DNA from: DAONFI01 sp035403485
GTDB lineage: Bacteria > Planctomycetota > Phycisphaerae > SM23-33
Assembly: GCA_964536835.1 (NCBI GenBank)
Contig: CAZIAZ010000017.1
Span: 1-49,154, forward strand
Length of the DNA: 49,154 bases
Direction of reading: 5' to 3'
The translations under genes were made by a program, and so were the position numbers. How positions within the stretch are numbered: position 1 is the first letter of the stretch; each line of letters opens with the position of its first letter. Positions 34,015 through 41,709 of this stretch are shown piece after piece. The notes under the pieces are model-generated. The model did no database searches, had not been told where the DNA came from, and worked only from the letters and a program-made list of their open reading frames with translations.

Positions 34015-34926
34015 TATTATGGACATGGTTGTACTGACGATGACTATCTCGGCTGCGATGAGACTGTCGCAGCCGAGCTGGTCGGCTACGGTGAATGAAT
34101 TTACCGCCGTCGGAGTGGCTAGCAGAAAAAGCGCAACCATCGTTTCCACGCCGCCGATTCCCATCCATCGCGCTATGAAGTAACCGATAAGCGGACAGAT
34201 AAACACCTTGATTACGGCTGATAATATCGCCGGATTCAACAGAAAACCCTTTATCTTTGTCTGCATCAGTGACCCGCCTACGCATATGAGAGCTACCGGC
34301 AGGGCAAAATTGCCGGCAGTCTCAAGACTGCGAGATAAGAAAACCGGCAGCGGAATTTTAAACAGATTCCATGCTATGCCGAAAATGCACGCCAGAAGCA
34401 GCGGATTGACAAGCATATTTATGAACATTCGCTTAAATGCTCGCGCATTGAGCGAGTGTTTGCCGGCAAGAAGTATTATAATGCTGGCGATATTGTAAAT
34501 TGCAACTATCGGGCCTATCACGAGAGCGGCGGTGTCGTTGGCAGTAGCACGGATTTTGTCAGGTGAATTTGCAAACGCAAAGAAAATAACAGTCAAGCCT
34601 ATGTACGCCCAATTTCCACGAAACGCACCCTGTATGAATGGGCCGGCTTTTTCACCATCAAATCTGAAAATGATACAAAAAATAAAAGCAATAACTGCAG
34701 TCGCTCCCGTCGCCAACAGCAAAACCCAAAGCACTCCCAGTGACCGCGAATCAAGCTGGCTGTTTGCCGTGGCAACCTTAACGAATAGAAGACTCGGCAA
34801 ACCTATCCAGAACACCAGTCGATTGAGATCTTTTATCATCAAATCACCGGTTATGTTTCGCCATCTCAATATCGCGCCCAGGGCGATGAGAAAAAATAGT
34901 GGAAACAGTGTGTTGAGAACGTTCAT
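33970..34926 (-). CDS. Auxin efflux carrier (AEC) family permease
   Basis: This is a membrane transporter of 318 residues with about ten helices, in the AEC family that exports or imports small organic acids in bacteria. The N-terminus FPLFFLIALGAILRWR and the polar signature in helix eight to nine (ATPTAVNSFTVADQ) are typical. The final helix IVIVSTTMSIISLGIVLG ends the protein naturally, so it is not truncated. ATG 34926 is used; the longer reading starts at TTG. The last 15 codons overlap the end of the phage-cluster gene on the other strand. Substrate unknown. Confidence 0.85.
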   Translation of the reverse strand: MNVLNTLFPLFFLIALGAILRWRNITGDLMIKDLNRLVFWIGLPSLLFVKVATANSQLDSRSLGVLWVLLLATGATAVIAFIFCIIFRFDGEKAGPFIQGAFRGNWAYIGLTVIFFAFANSPDKIRATANDTAALVIGPIVAIYNIASIIILLAGKHSLNARAFKRMFINMLVNPLLLACIFGIAWNLFKIPLPVFLSRSLETAGNFALPVALICVGGSLMQTKIKGFLLNPAILSAVIKVFICPLIGYFIARWMGIGGVETMVALFLLATPTAVNSFTVADQLGCDSLIAAEIVIVSTTMSIISLGIVLGLFSSFVR

Positions 34927-34952
34927 GCAAAAATGTCCGGCTTGCAATTAAC

Positions 34953-34979
34953 GGAGGCTCGCCGAAATGACGAGCCTCC
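34953..34979 (+). terminator. Strong hairpin with T-run on the plus strand
   Basis: GGAGGCTCG (34953-34961) and CGAGCCTCC (34971-34979) form a nine-pair stem with a nine-base loop, followed on the plus strand by ACTTTTTTTACTTTTT. It can stop plus-strand transcripts that read through from the phage-derived cluster. It may also end minus-strand efp transcripts, but no T-run follows on that strand. Confidence 0.7.
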
Positions 34980-35022
34980 ACTTTTTTTACTTTTTACGAA
35001 TTAGTCTGTTTTAGAGAACCTT

Positions 35023-35586
35023 TTAAACTCTGCCGAGATATTCTCCGGTGCGGGTATCGACTTTTATCATTTCGCCGACTTCCACGAAACCTGGCACACG
35101 GATTTTCGCACCGCCTTCGCAGACGGCTTCCTTGAGCACGTTCGTGACCGTACCGCCCTTAACGTTCGGCGGACAATCGACGATTTTCAACTCAACAGTA
35201 TACGGCAGTTCAGCGGAAATATATTTCCCGTCCACGCTGCAGACTTCTATTTCGCAATTTTCCGTGAGATAGACTTTATTGTCGCCGATAACATCCAGCG
35301 GCAGTTCTATCTGGTCGTAAGTTTCAGGGTCCATCAAAATATGGCTGTTGGCATCAGTATAGAGATATTCGTATTTTTTGATGTCGAAATGAACCGGTTC
35401 AAGCGTTTCTTCAGGACGAAACCTGTTTGCCACTATTTGTCCCGTTTTTGCATTTCGTAACTCAGCCTGAATATAGCTTGGCCCTTTGCCGGGCTTGACC
35501 CATTCCATTTTCAGGAATACCCAGATTTCATTGTTTTTCCAGATACATCCCTGGCCTTTTTTAAAATCGTTAACTTTCTTCGCCAT
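35023..35586 (-). CDS. efp: Translation elongation factor P
   Basis: EF-P enters the ribosome and helps it past polyproline stretches. The 187-residue, three-domain protein is full length. The loop KPGKGPSY carries Lys34, the position modified in many bacteria. C-terminal VEVGEMIKVDTRTGEYLGRV is the family signature. No modification enzyme (EpmA, EpmB or YmfI-type) is in the window. ATG 35586 has a GGAGA box at eight bases; an in-frame upstream start lacks support. The gene follows a membrane protein gene by 21 bp and is probably in its operon. Confidence 0.95.
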   Translation of the reverse strand: MAKKVNDFKKGQGCIWKNNEIWVFLKMEWVKPGKGPSYIQAELRNAKTGQIVANRFRPEETLEPVHFDIKKYEYLYTDANSHILMDPETYDQIELPLDVIGDNKVYLTENCEIEVCSVDGKYISAELPYTVELKIVDCPPNVKGGTVTNVLKEAVCEGGAKIRVPGFVEVGEMIKVDTRTGEYLGRV

Positions 35587-35607
35587 GCAACTAATCTCCA
35601 ATATTTA

Positions 35608-36450
35608 TTATTTTCCCGTTTGCGGGGTTTCCAATTTTTGTACTATCTGTTTTAATTGTTTATTTACCGGCTGTTGCAGTGAATCCTGAAAACTTGCCTC
35701 ACTAAGCCGCTGAAGTTTTCCGTTCGCATAAAGCACTACGCGGTAATTGTCAAAATTATCCTTATAATCGCAGGCAATAATCTTGTCCTGATTCTCTTCG
35801 CGGTTGGCGTAGGAGATGTCTATCGGGGCGTAAATGAAACCTATCAGCCTGTCGGCATTAGCCGGACTTTTCAGTTTGTCCGCGGTTATGAGTTTTTCCT
35901 TGACCAGCACATCCAGGCTGGCTGGCGGACGGTCTACGCCTCTCTGGGTAAGGGCGAAAAAAATATCCTGCAAATTGTGCATCGTCTGATTGACAAGCAC
36001 GGACTCCCTGGCGTTTTTCTGAACCGTGTTGTAAGCTATCATTAACGTCGGCGTGCCTATGACTGCCGCCAGGACAAAAGTCGACGCAAGCGGGTACAGA
36101 CAAATATGAAAAATTTCGCCAGCCGACAATTTTTTCTGCCACGTCCACATCAGAAGATAAAACATGCCGGCAAAAGTTACCGCCGTGCCTATAATGCCGC
36201 CGTAAGATATGCTGGATGCGGACGCCACCATACCCACGCGATAGATTATAATCCCGAAAAAGGCTGCTATCGAACCGATGAGGAACATGGCTAGAATTCC
36301 CATGCCCAGCGGCATTTTTTTGACAATTCCGGTTTTCTGTATGCCGGTGGAGATGAAATACCCTCCTATCATCAGGCTGACGAAACTGATGATAACCCAT
36401 ATCGGTATTTCCCACGGCAGGAAAAAATAGTCCGCGGCAGTTGCTAACAC
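35608..36450 (-). CDS. Membrane protein with a soluble, pseudopilin-like C-terminal domain
   Basis: This protein has 280 residues. Four to five membrane helices fill the first 150. The remaining soluble part has a helix followed by RGVDRPPASLDVLVKEKLIT and a short strand region with IGFIYAPID. That order (helix, P-A-S-L-x-x-L-V, small beta sheet) resembles the end of type II secretion pseudopilins and their planctomycetal relatives. The start is taken as GTG 36450, which follows an AGGAG box; the longer reading from 36525 has no site. Function unknown. It lies just ahead of efp in the same direction. Confidence 0.65.
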   Translation of the reverse strand: MLATAADYFFLPWEIPIWVIISFVSLMIGGYFISTGIQKTGIVKKMPLGMGILAMFLIGSIAAFFGIIIYRVGMVASASSISYGGIIGTAVTFAGMFYLLMWTWQKKLSAGEIFHICLYPLASTFVLAAVIGTPTLMIAYNTVQKNARESVLVNQTMHNLQDIFFALTQRGVDRPPASLDVLVKEKLITADKLKSPANADRLIGFIYAPIDISYANREENQDKIIACDYKDNFDNYRVVLYANGKLQRLSEASFQDSLQQPVNKQLKQIVQKLETPQTGK

Positions 36451-36544
36451 GTAAATGCTCCTGTCCAGTATAAACAGTATAAAAATATGAAAAGCATCGC
36501 GACACGGCTGGCCCGATGCGCACAATAAAAGCCGAATCGCTCAT

Positions 36545-36572
36545 ATAATACGTCTTTTTGTCGCCACTGCAA
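36545..36572 (-). promoter_or_regulatory. Candidate promoter of the membrane protein/efp operon
   Basis: On the minus strand TTGCAG (36567-36572) and TATTAT (36545-36550) are 16 bases apart, about 95 bases ahead of GTG 36450. Confidence 0.45.
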
Positions 36573-36604
36573 GCCTTATGAACCATTAATTTGGCTAACG
36601 TCGC

Positions 36605-37885
36605 TCATTCGACATGTTTAATGATGGAAAAATCGCCCGTCTGAGCCGCTTTCAAAACCGCCCCAAGATATTCATCCACCATATCAGCGGACATCGGCAA
36701 TGGCATATTTTGTAGTTTGCTGGCTAAAGCGGGCTTTTTCGCAGCGGAAAGTATGCGTTTTATGTGTAATTCACCGAATTTCGGCACATCGCTGAATTTT
36801 GTCACAAAACCGAGTTTTTTACTCTGGCACACCATTGCTTCGGCAACGGCAAGCCCCAGTTCGACGCCGGCGAGAACATCGGGGTTTTCCTTCAAAAAGC
36901 CTGCCCTGCGATAGATTTCCGCCACCGGCCTCAGTCGGTCCTCTATGACCGGCGCAAAGAAAACCACAAAATACGGCTCGAGCAATGCGCACGCCCGGCC
37001 GTGCGGCATGACATCGACCAGTGAAAAACTCGACAGATGCGCCCCGTTTGTGCCGCCCGTCATTATGGATATCGCTCCGCAGTCAGTGCCCAGGCCCAGC
37101 ATTTCGCGCAGGTGGCTGTCAGACGGATTTTCCGTCAATTTTTCGATGTTTGAAACTATCAGGTCAATGCCGGCCAGCGCCACGTCACGAACTTTGGCTG
37201 CGTCGGGTATGCCCATCCATACCTCCAGGCAGTGCGCCAAGCCGTCGAACGCACCGTCCAGCGTAAAATCGCGCGGCATGGTCACGGTAAGATTGTAATC
37301 GAAAATCGCGCGAGTCGGCGTTATGGCGTCGTCGATTATGAGCATTTTCTGGCCGACCGTCAAATCCGTAATGTTCGAATATTTGGTAAGATGCGAGCCG
37401 CTCGCGCTAGCCAGTTCCGCAGCTGCAAACGGCCGGAGTTTTCTGCCCGTTTTTTCAATCAATTCGGAGATTTTCCCAACGCCGAAGTAGTCGTACATTC
37501 CGCACATGTCACCGAATACGGCATGGACGTTAGCCGCTTTGGCGGCATCGAGATTGCTTCCGCCGCCGACGGCTACGACGAAGTCCGGGTCACGTCTGCG
37601 GATTTCGTCCGTAATTCGCATCACGTCTTCGAAGGGCGAATTTTCCGCCGCAGCCGGTATCAGTTCGCCGAGTATTTCCACTCCAGCCGCCTCAAACGAG
37701 GTGCGAAGCCGCGCGTGAAGTCGACTGCCCCACTCCCTGCCGAAGCCGCTAACTATGACCGCCGCACGCCGGCCCAGCACGGCAAAATGTTCGCCGATTC
37801 TGTCAAAACAGCCGCAGCCGAAAATGTAATCCTCGCCGCAGAATTCCGAAATTTTACGCCTGGCCGTATCTGCCGCCGTTTTCAT
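36605..37885 (-). CDS. Iron-containing alcohol dehydrogenase
   Basis: This is an NAD(P)-dependent dehydrogenase of the metal-dependent group III family, 426 residues. The dinucleotide loop is GGGSNLDAAK (107-116). The metal ligands are Asp214 and His218 in FDGLAHCLE, His283 in NGAHLSS and His295 in MPHGRA. All four are kept, so it should be active with iron, zinc or manganese. The substrate is not readable. Its ATG overlaps the stop of the ABC permease gene (ATGA), so it is translated with a metal importer, an unusual link that may reflect the enzyme's own metal need. Confidence 0.88.
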   Translation of the reverse strand: MKTAADTARRKISEFCGEDYIFGCGCFDRIGEHFAVLGRRAAVIVSGFGREWGSRLHARLRTSFEAAGVEILGELIPAAAENSPFEDVMRITDEIRRRDPDFVVAVGGGSNLDAAKAANVHAVFGDMCGMYDYFGVGKISELIEKTGRKLRPFAAAELASASGSHLTKYSNITDLTVGQKMLIIDDAITPTRAIFDYNLTVTMPRDFTLDGAFDGLAHCLEVWMGIPDAAKVRDVALAGIDLIVSNIEKLTENPSDSHLREMLGLGTDCGAISIMTGGTNGAHLSSFSLVDVMPHGRACALLEPYFVVFFAPVIEDRLRPVAEIYRRAGFLKENPDVLAGVELGLAVAEAMVCQSKKLGFVTKFSDVPKFGELHIKRILSAAKKPALASKLQNMPLPMSADMVDEYLGAVLKAAQTGDFSIIKHVE

Positions 37886-38733
37886 GAGCTTTTACCTCGC
37901 ATCGCCAAAGATTTGCAGGTCACGCACAACAGATACACACTGCCGGCGATTATTATTATGGTAGCACCCGTCGGCAGCTCAGGCTGATAGCTGGCCGCAA
38001 AGCCTGCAATGATGAATCCGGCACATATGGCCGTCGCGGCTAGCATCATCGACCACAGCCGCCGCGTAAACATCCTGGCGATGGCAGCCGGCAGCGTCAG
38101 CAACGCTATAACCATGACGATTCCAACCACCGTCGAAAGCAGCACCACCGTAAGAGACGTAACTATCAGCAGCAGCAGAAACCACCAGTGCACTTTCATG
38201 CCGCGGGCACGCGCGAACTGTTCATCGAAACATACCGCCAGCAGTTGACGATAAAACGTCAGCCCGACACCAAGTACCAGCACGTCCAGAATGCAGATAA
38301 GATAGATGTCTTTGGCGGTTATTAAAAGAATATTGCCGAACAGATAGCTCATCAAATCCTGGCTGTAGCCCGGCGTCGCCGATACGAACATGACGCCGAC
38401 GGCCATTCCGATAGCCCACATGCCGCCGATAATCGTATCTTCGTGCGCACGCGCATGCAGCGAAACCAGTCCTATAATTATCGCAGCAGCCACCGCAGCA
38501 GCCACGGCGCCATAAATGGGATCCAGCCACGCCCATCCGCAGACGTTGTTCAGATAATACGCCGCGCCTATGCCGCCGAGAACGCAATGCGCTATGCCGC
38601 CCGCGATATACGAAATTCTGCGCACGACCACATAGCTGCCCACCACGCCGCAGGCTATGCTGACCATCAGCCCGCCGAGCAGGGCTATCTGCAAAAATGG
38701 TTCATTCACAAGTGCGTTGAAAAAAATATTCAT
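37882..38733 (-). CDS. Zinc/manganese-type ABC transporter permease
   Basis: This is an inner-membrane pore subunit of 283 residues with eight to nine helices, of the ABC-3 (ZnuB/MntB) family. Family marks are GVVGSYVVVRRISYIAGGIAHCVLGG near the N-terminus (in parts) and FDEQFARARGMKVHWW in the central loop that contacts the ATPase. ATG 38733 follows an AAGGAA box and overlaps the stop of the ATPase gene (ATGA). The dehydrogenase gene is coupled downstream in the same way. Confidence 0.9.
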   Translation of the reverse strand: MNIFFNALVNEPFLQIALLGGLMVSIACGVVGSYVVVRRISYIAGGIAHCVLGGIGAAYYLNNVCGWAWLDPIYGAVAAAVAAAIIIGLVSLHARAHEDTIIGGMWAIGMAVGVMFVSATPGYSQDLMSYLFGNILLITAKDIYLICILDVLVLGVGLTFYRQLLAVCFDEQFARARGMKVHWWFLLLLIVTSLTVVLLSTVVGIVMVIALLTLPAAIARMFTRRLWSMMLAATAICAGFIIAGFAASYQPELPTGATIIIIAGSVYLLCVTCKSLAMRGKSS

Positions 38734-39497
38734 CGTTCGTGACTTCCTTCGCAACCTTTCTCGACGCAGTTATGTTCGTGACGCACCCGCCGCACCGGCC
38801 CGCCGTATAATTCGTCCATCATCCGTTCGTCCCATTTTTCCGTCGGATGCACCGCCACCCTGCCGTGGACGCATAATACAGTTTTTACGTATTCGCTCAC
38901 GAAAGCCATGTCGTGCGAAACGGTTATTATTGTCATGTCTTTATTTAGCCGCCCCAGCAATTCATAAAACTCGCTGCCGACCTGCACGTCAAGGCTGGCG
39001 GCGGGTTCGTCCATAAGCAGCATTTCGGGTTTCGGGGCGATTGCGCGAGCGATGAGCACCCGTTGTCGCTGGCCGCCGGAAAGAGCCGAAAAATTCCTGC
39101 CCGCAAATTTGCTCATGCCCACTGCCGCCAGAGCCTCTATCGCGGCATTTCGGTCCTCTCCGCCGAATACTCCGAAAAAACCGGCCCGGTCGGCACAGCC
39201 CATGCGCACCACGTCCAGAACGCTCACCGGAAAATTCATGTCCAGCGCGATGCGTTGCGCCAGATAACCTATTTTGCCGCGTGCTTCATAAGGCGGCAGA
39301 CCCAGTATGCGGATATCGCCACGCGTCGGCTCAAGCAGGCCAAGCAACAACAGTACCAGAGTAGTTTTGCCGCCGCCGTTAGGCCCGACTATCGAAACGA
39401 AATCCCCGCTTTCGATATGGAAATTCACATCCTGCAACACAAGTTGCGAAGAATCGTAGCCGAAGTCCAGATTTTTAACTTCAATCGCAATGGCCAT
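38730..39497 (-). CDS. Zinc/manganese-type ABC transporter ATPase
   Basis: This is a 255-residue ATPase driving the metal importer. Walker A is GPNGGGKT (38-45), the signature is LSGGQRQR, Walker B is LLMDEP, and the H-loop is TVSHD. A short extra C-terminal tail contains several His and Cys residues (HEHNCVEKGCEGSHER), which may sense or pass on metal. ATG 39497 follows GGAGGAG and overlaps the binding-protein gene by 17 bp. In the longer reading from 39536 the extra residues lack family similarity. Confidence 0.9.
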   Translation of the reverse strand: MAIAIEVKNLDFGYDSSQLVLQDVNFHIESGDFVSIVGPNGGGKTTLVLLLLGLLEPTRGDIRILGLPPYEARGKIGYLAQRIALDMNFPVSVLDVVRMGCADRAGFFGVFGGEDRNAAIEALAAVGMSKFAGRNFSALSGGQRQRVLIARAIAPKPEMLLMDEPAASLDVQVGSEFYELLGRLNKDMTIITVSHDMAFVSEYVKTVLCVHGRVAVHPTEKWDERMMDELYGGPVRRVRHEHNCVEKGCEGSHER

Positions 39498-40398
39498 TGA
39501 GCGGTTTTTCTCCTCCGAGTGCGGCGGCAATTTCATCTGCCACTTTATTGAGGTTTTTAAGGTAATCTGCCGAAAGGCTGTCCAGCGGTATTACTGCGCC
39601 GCCGATGGCATTGGCGATGCTTTGAGCCGCATGCCTGGAAAACTGCGGCTGAACGAAAATTATTCTGACGTTCTGCCGGCGTGCATTGTCGATAAGCTGC
39701 TGCAGCTGAGCCGCCGTCGGCGATTTGCCCTCGACTTCAACCGCCTCCTGCGTCAAGCCGAATTCGTGTGCAAAATAGCCGAATGTCGGATGAAAAACAA
39801 AAAACATCCGGCCTTTATATGGGGCAAGAAGTTTGGCGATGCGATGGCTGACGGCAGTAAGGTCGGCAACTAACCGGCTACAATTCGTTTCATACAATTC
39901 CGCATCAGCAGGGTCGAGTTTCACGAGTTCGTCTCGAACTGTCAACGCCTGCGTTATCATGAGTTCCGGACTCATCCAGATATGCGGGTCGAGCATGCCG
40001 TGTTCATGGCCTTCGTGGCGTTCGTGTTCTTCATCATCCCGACTCATCGGCAGAAGCGTTATGCCGCGACGAAGGTCTATTATCGGCAATTTGGGAAAAA
40101 GTTCCCTTATTCTGGGGATAAGTGCCTCTTCGAAAGGCACGCCGGTACGGAAAAATACAGCTGCGCGGCCAAGCTGAGATATCTGTCTGCCGGTGGGTTC
40201 GTAATCGTGAGGTTCTCTGCCAGCCGGCACAAGGACAGATACGCTTACGCGGCTGCCGCCGATGTGCTCGACCAGAAATCTGTCCGGTTCTATGCTGACG
40301 AAGACGTCCAATTTCCCATTGTTTTGTGAGGTCGTGGAATTCTTACAGCCGCCGGCTAACAGGCAAAACAATATCGCAATCACACTTGACTTTTTCAT
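39481..40398 (-). CDS. Zinc/manganese-type ABC transporter substrate-binding lipoprotein
   Basis: This is the metal-binding partner of the importer, of the ZnuA/TroA group, 305 residues. A lipoprotein signal ends in Leu-Ala-Gly-Gly-Cys with Cys18. Metal ligands are His65 (EPHDYEP), His140 (DPHIW) and His204 (FHPTFGY). A charged His/Glu loop (122-134, EEHERHEGHEHG) lies just before the second ligand, as in zinc-specific members. The usual fourth-ligand Glu region reads VQPQF here, with Gln in place of Glu, so the last ligand may come from Asp in PLDSLS. Three-His sets favour zinc over manganese. ATG 40398 has an AAAGGA box. The gene heads the operon. Confidence 0.9.
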   Translation of the reverse strand: MKKSSVIAILFCLLAGGCKNSTTSQNNGKLDVFVSIEPDRFLVEHIGGSRVSVSVLVPAGREPHDYEPTGRQISQLGRAAVFFRTGVPFEEALIPRIRELFPKLPIIDLRRGITLLPMSRDDEEHERHEGHEHGMLDPHIWMSPELMITQALTVRDELVKLDPADAELYETNCSRLVADLTAVSHRIAKLLAPYKGRMFFVFHPTFGYFAHEFGLTQEAVEVEGKSPTAAQLQQLIDNARRQNVRIIFVQPQFSRHAAQSIANAIGGAVIPLDSLSADYLKNLNKVADEIAAALGGEKPLNGHCD

Positions 40399-40431
40399 GA
40401 TTTTCCTTTGTGCCGGTTCGGGCGGAAAAAC

Positions 40432-40460
40432 GTGACTTTCATATCCCGTAATGATATAAT
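40432..40460 (+). promoter_or_regulatory. Sigma-70 type promoter of sppA
   Basis: GTGACT (40432-40437) and a perfect TATAAT (40455-40460) are separated by 17 bases. It lies in the divergent gap with the zinc-importer operon. Transcription would start near 40467, leaving about 57 bases of leader before ATG 40524. Confidence 0.65.
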
Positions 40461-40523
40461 TTTGCCACGGCGTTGGCAAGTCCGTTATATTTGACGTCAA
40501 TGCACTCAAGGAGATTTTTTATT

Positions 40524-41597
40524 ATGGAAAATCAGCAGATGCCCCCGCTACCGTCCGTATCGCAGACAGTCCCGTCCGCCACATACGTTCAACTGCCGCC
40601 GCAACGTTTCAAACGTTCGCTTTTCGCAAGACTCATAAATATACTCGGATGCCTCGTAATCATTTTTTCCATAATGCTTAATTTCTGTTTGTTGGCTGTA
40701 GTGGCTGGCGAAGATATTTCTGACCTTAATAAAACCGTGTTGCAGGGCGGCAGCGACGAACAGGTCGTAGCGGTCTATTGCGTCAACGGGGTAATTGACG
40801 ATAAAGCCGCCGAAGATTTTTCCCGCTTTTATCGTACAATCGGAAAATCAGGTAAAATCAGGGCTGTGGTTCTGCGAATAGATTCTCCAGGCGGCGGAAT
40901 CGCAGCCAGCGATGAAATATATAAAATGGTTACGGAACTGAAGGCTGCCGGTAAAAAAGTCGTCGTATCGATGGGCGGCGTGGCAGCAAGCGGCGGGTAT
41001 TACATATCCGCGCCGGCGAATTACATCTTTGCCGAACCAGCCACGATAACAGGCAGCATCGGCGTAATCATGCAACTGCTGAACCTTGAAGGAACAATGA
41101 ACAAGCTCGGCATGAAGGCAATTACGATTACCAGTTCCAACGCGGCTCTCTGGAAAGACCAGGGCAGCCCGTTCAGGCAAATGTCGAAACGCGAACGTGA
41201 AAATTTCGTCGCCATGCTCAACAGCATGCAGAGCAGGTTTGAATCGATAGTCACAGCCGGCCGGCCAAAACTCGTCACGAAAAAAGAGACATATAAGGAT
41301 GAAATAATCGTCGACGGCAAAACGCGGCAGGTTACCAAAACTGACACGGCGCCGTTCAACGGCCAGATATACGGCACAGCCAAGGCTATCAATATCGGCC
41401 TCGTAGACGAACAGGGTTATCTGCCGGACGCATGGAAAAAAGCCGCTTCGCTGGCTGGCCTGAAAAATGCGAAAGTCGTACAATTCACCAAACGTACGGG
41501 ATTTTTATTCGAAATGGCTGACGGCCTTTCCAGTTTCAGAAAAGCCTCGTCAGAAGTCTCCGCCCCGAGATTCCTTATGCAGTGGGGAGCGGATTGA
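40524..41597 (+). CDS. sppA: Signal peptide peptidase SppA, short single-domain form
   Basis: This is a membrane serine peptidase (S49) that cleaves leftover signal peptides, 357 residues. A Pro/Gln-rich N-terminus and one membrane helix (about 36-60) precede the catalytic domain. The nucleophile is Ser156 in GGVAASGGYY, and the general base is Lys211 in ALWKDQGSPFR, with the spacing of the Bacillus single-domain type. RIDSPGGG and TITGSIGV are also present. ATG 40524 follows an AAGGAG box. Confidence 0.92.
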   Translation: MENQQMPPLPSVSQTVPSATYVQLPPQRFKRSLFARLINILGCLVIIFSIMLNFCLLAVVAGEDISDLNKTVLQGGSDEQVVAVYCVNGVIDDKAAEDFSRFYRTIGKSGKIRAVVLRIDSPGGGIAASDEIYKMVTELKAAGKKVVVSMGGVAASGGYYISAPANYIFAEPATITGSIGVIMQLLNLEGTMNKLGMKAITITSSNAALWKDQGSPFRQMSKRERENFVAMLNSMQSRFESIVTAGRPKLVTKKETYKDEIIVDGKTRQVTKTDTAPFNGQIYGTAKAINIGLVDEQGYLPDAWKKAASLAGLKNAKVVQFTKRTGFLFEMADGLSSFRKASSEVSAPRFLMQWGAD

Positions 41598-41709
41598 TTT
41601 TTCACCCAGCCAACAGGCAGAGGCAGCCTGCTGCCACAGAGCATTTTTGGTTTTTTCATAACTGACTGCTGCCGGTTGCGATTTGTCCTTCAACACGAAT
41701 TTTCCGCGG

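Noticed and set aside
40448..40463. Possible Zur-like box (CGTAATGATATAA) between the zinc importer and sppA
   Set aside because: Only part of the known palindrome fits, and the same AATGATATAATTTT string occurs at 1106-1119 ahead of an unrelated sugar gene, so it is more likely just a -10 region.
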